The notes beneath the pieces were generated by a model that worked only from the letters and a program-made list of their open reading frames with translations, did no database searches and was not told the origin of the DNA. A stretch of DNA of 64,000 nucleotides from an uncultured Pirellulaceae bacterium (GTDB lineage: Bacteria; Planctomycetota; Planctomycetia; Pirellulales; Pirellulaceae): positions 113,487 to 177,486 of the forward strand of contig CALFUT010000006.1 of assembly GCA_937929805.1 (NCBI GenBank), given 5' to 3'. The first letter of the stretch is position 1. Every line of letters starts with the position of its first letter. The position numbers and the translations under genes were made by a program. Positions 63,680 through 64,000 of the stretch are shown one piece after another.

Positions 63680-63755
63680 GGAATGGGCCGGTATCGAAAG
63701 GCGGTTTTCGCAAAGGTTGGTGGGATGCGGTTCCGCCCGGCCCGTGCCGCAAGAA

Positions 63756-63866
63756 TTGGCTCGGACGGAGCCTTGCCCTCCCGGATTGGCGCAGAAGTTG
63801 GCTCGGACGGAGCCTTGCCCTCCCGGATTGGCGAAGAAGTTGGCTCGGACGGAGCCTCGCCCTGGG
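63756..63866. repeat. 42-bp tandem repeat, about 2.6 units
   Basis: Units starting at 63756, 63798 and 63840 with TTGGCTCGGACGGAGCCTTG. The first two units are nearly identical and the third stops after about 27 bp. It lies 77 bp after the last complete gene and encodes no supported protein. Confidence 0.9.
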
Positions 63867-63919
63867 ATGGTGAAATATTCGTAAGCTGGGGGGATTTTGG
63901 GCGAATTGGTATTTGAGAA

Positions 63920-64000
63920 CTGTTACGCCCCAGCGTATTCGTTGAGTGTCTAATCACAACACACGAAGGAGCGTAACAGTGAACCCATCATCTACGATTT
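63920..64000 (+). CDS. Start of a gene running off the window, with an inverted-repeat leader
   Basis: CTGTTACGC (63920-63928) and GCGTAACAG (63971-63979) are perfect complements. GAAGGA (63965-63970) is a good ribosome-binding site for the GTG at 63979, whose first codons read MNPSSTI. Only seven codons are visible, so the product cannot be named. The leader could be the left end of an insertion sequence or a hairpin before a normal gene. Confidence 0.35.

Overview
The window looks like chromosome of a planctomycete of the Pirellulaceae (Rhodopirellula-like). The case rests on a DUF1559-type prepilin-like protein, a PEP-CTERM protein, a beta-helix protein with a dockerin-like calcium motif, a fused CcsB-CcsA cytochrome c assembly protein, TPR/ExbB/ExbD clusters, loosely packed genes with many weak or non-ATG starts, and intergenic DNA full of palindromes and short tandem repeats. 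No rRNA, tRNA, CRISPR array or complete insertion sequence was found.

Layout. 1-6.1 kb: the 3' part of a secreted beta-helix protein and a 1178-residue protein that may be a PPi-type PEP carboxykinase. 6.1-13.6 kb: an HtrA-like protease and a degenerate partner, an SDR protein, a metallo-beta-lactamase-fold protein, a small secreted protein, then ruvA, ruvC and ispF on the minus strand. 13.6-18 kb: an ABC-2 exporter (ATPase and two permeases) with a PQQ-type beta-propeller gene inserted between the permeases. 18.5-26.8 kb: a helix-turn-helix membrane protein, a duplicated-domain lipoprotein, the CcsBA fusion and a membrane-anchored unknown. 27.2-33.8 kb: prfA-prmC, a Xer recombinase, several small proteins, a MOSC protein and ilvE. 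33.8-45 kb: slyX, a metal permease with an HMA domain, cysE with a sulfotransferase, a YfhO-like membrane protein, an inositol-monophosphatase-family enzyme, a Cys-rich protein, the prepilin-like and PEP-CTERM proteins, and a zinc-ribbon/TerB-like protein. 45-53.6 kb: the complete F1Fo ATP synthase operon on the minus strand (atpZ-like, atpI-position gene, atpB, E, F, H, A, G, D, C) with a GNAT gene at its tail. 54-64 kb: a Rho_N/DUF4912 protein, a dense repeat island, an ExbD-ExbD-ExbB-TPR-TPR cluster, a two-TM protein, and the first codons of another gene.

Most striking signals. (1) Spacers at many loci are built in strict 7-bp steps, like the heptanucleotide STRR repeats of cyanobacteria. 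The largest array abuts ruvC and leaves it with no ATG, GTG or TTG start upstream of its first catalytic Asp. (2) A PDZ-containing HtrA paralogue has its PDZ domain between the catalytic Asp and the nucleophile segment, with His and Ser replaced; it sits directly downstream of an intact HtrA. (3) A palindromic element lies in frame inside the YfhO-like gene. (4) Tandem duplications span or touch the stop codon of several genes. (5) ATP synthase subunit a has a long His/Asp-rich N-terminus and epsilon lacks its C-terminal domain.
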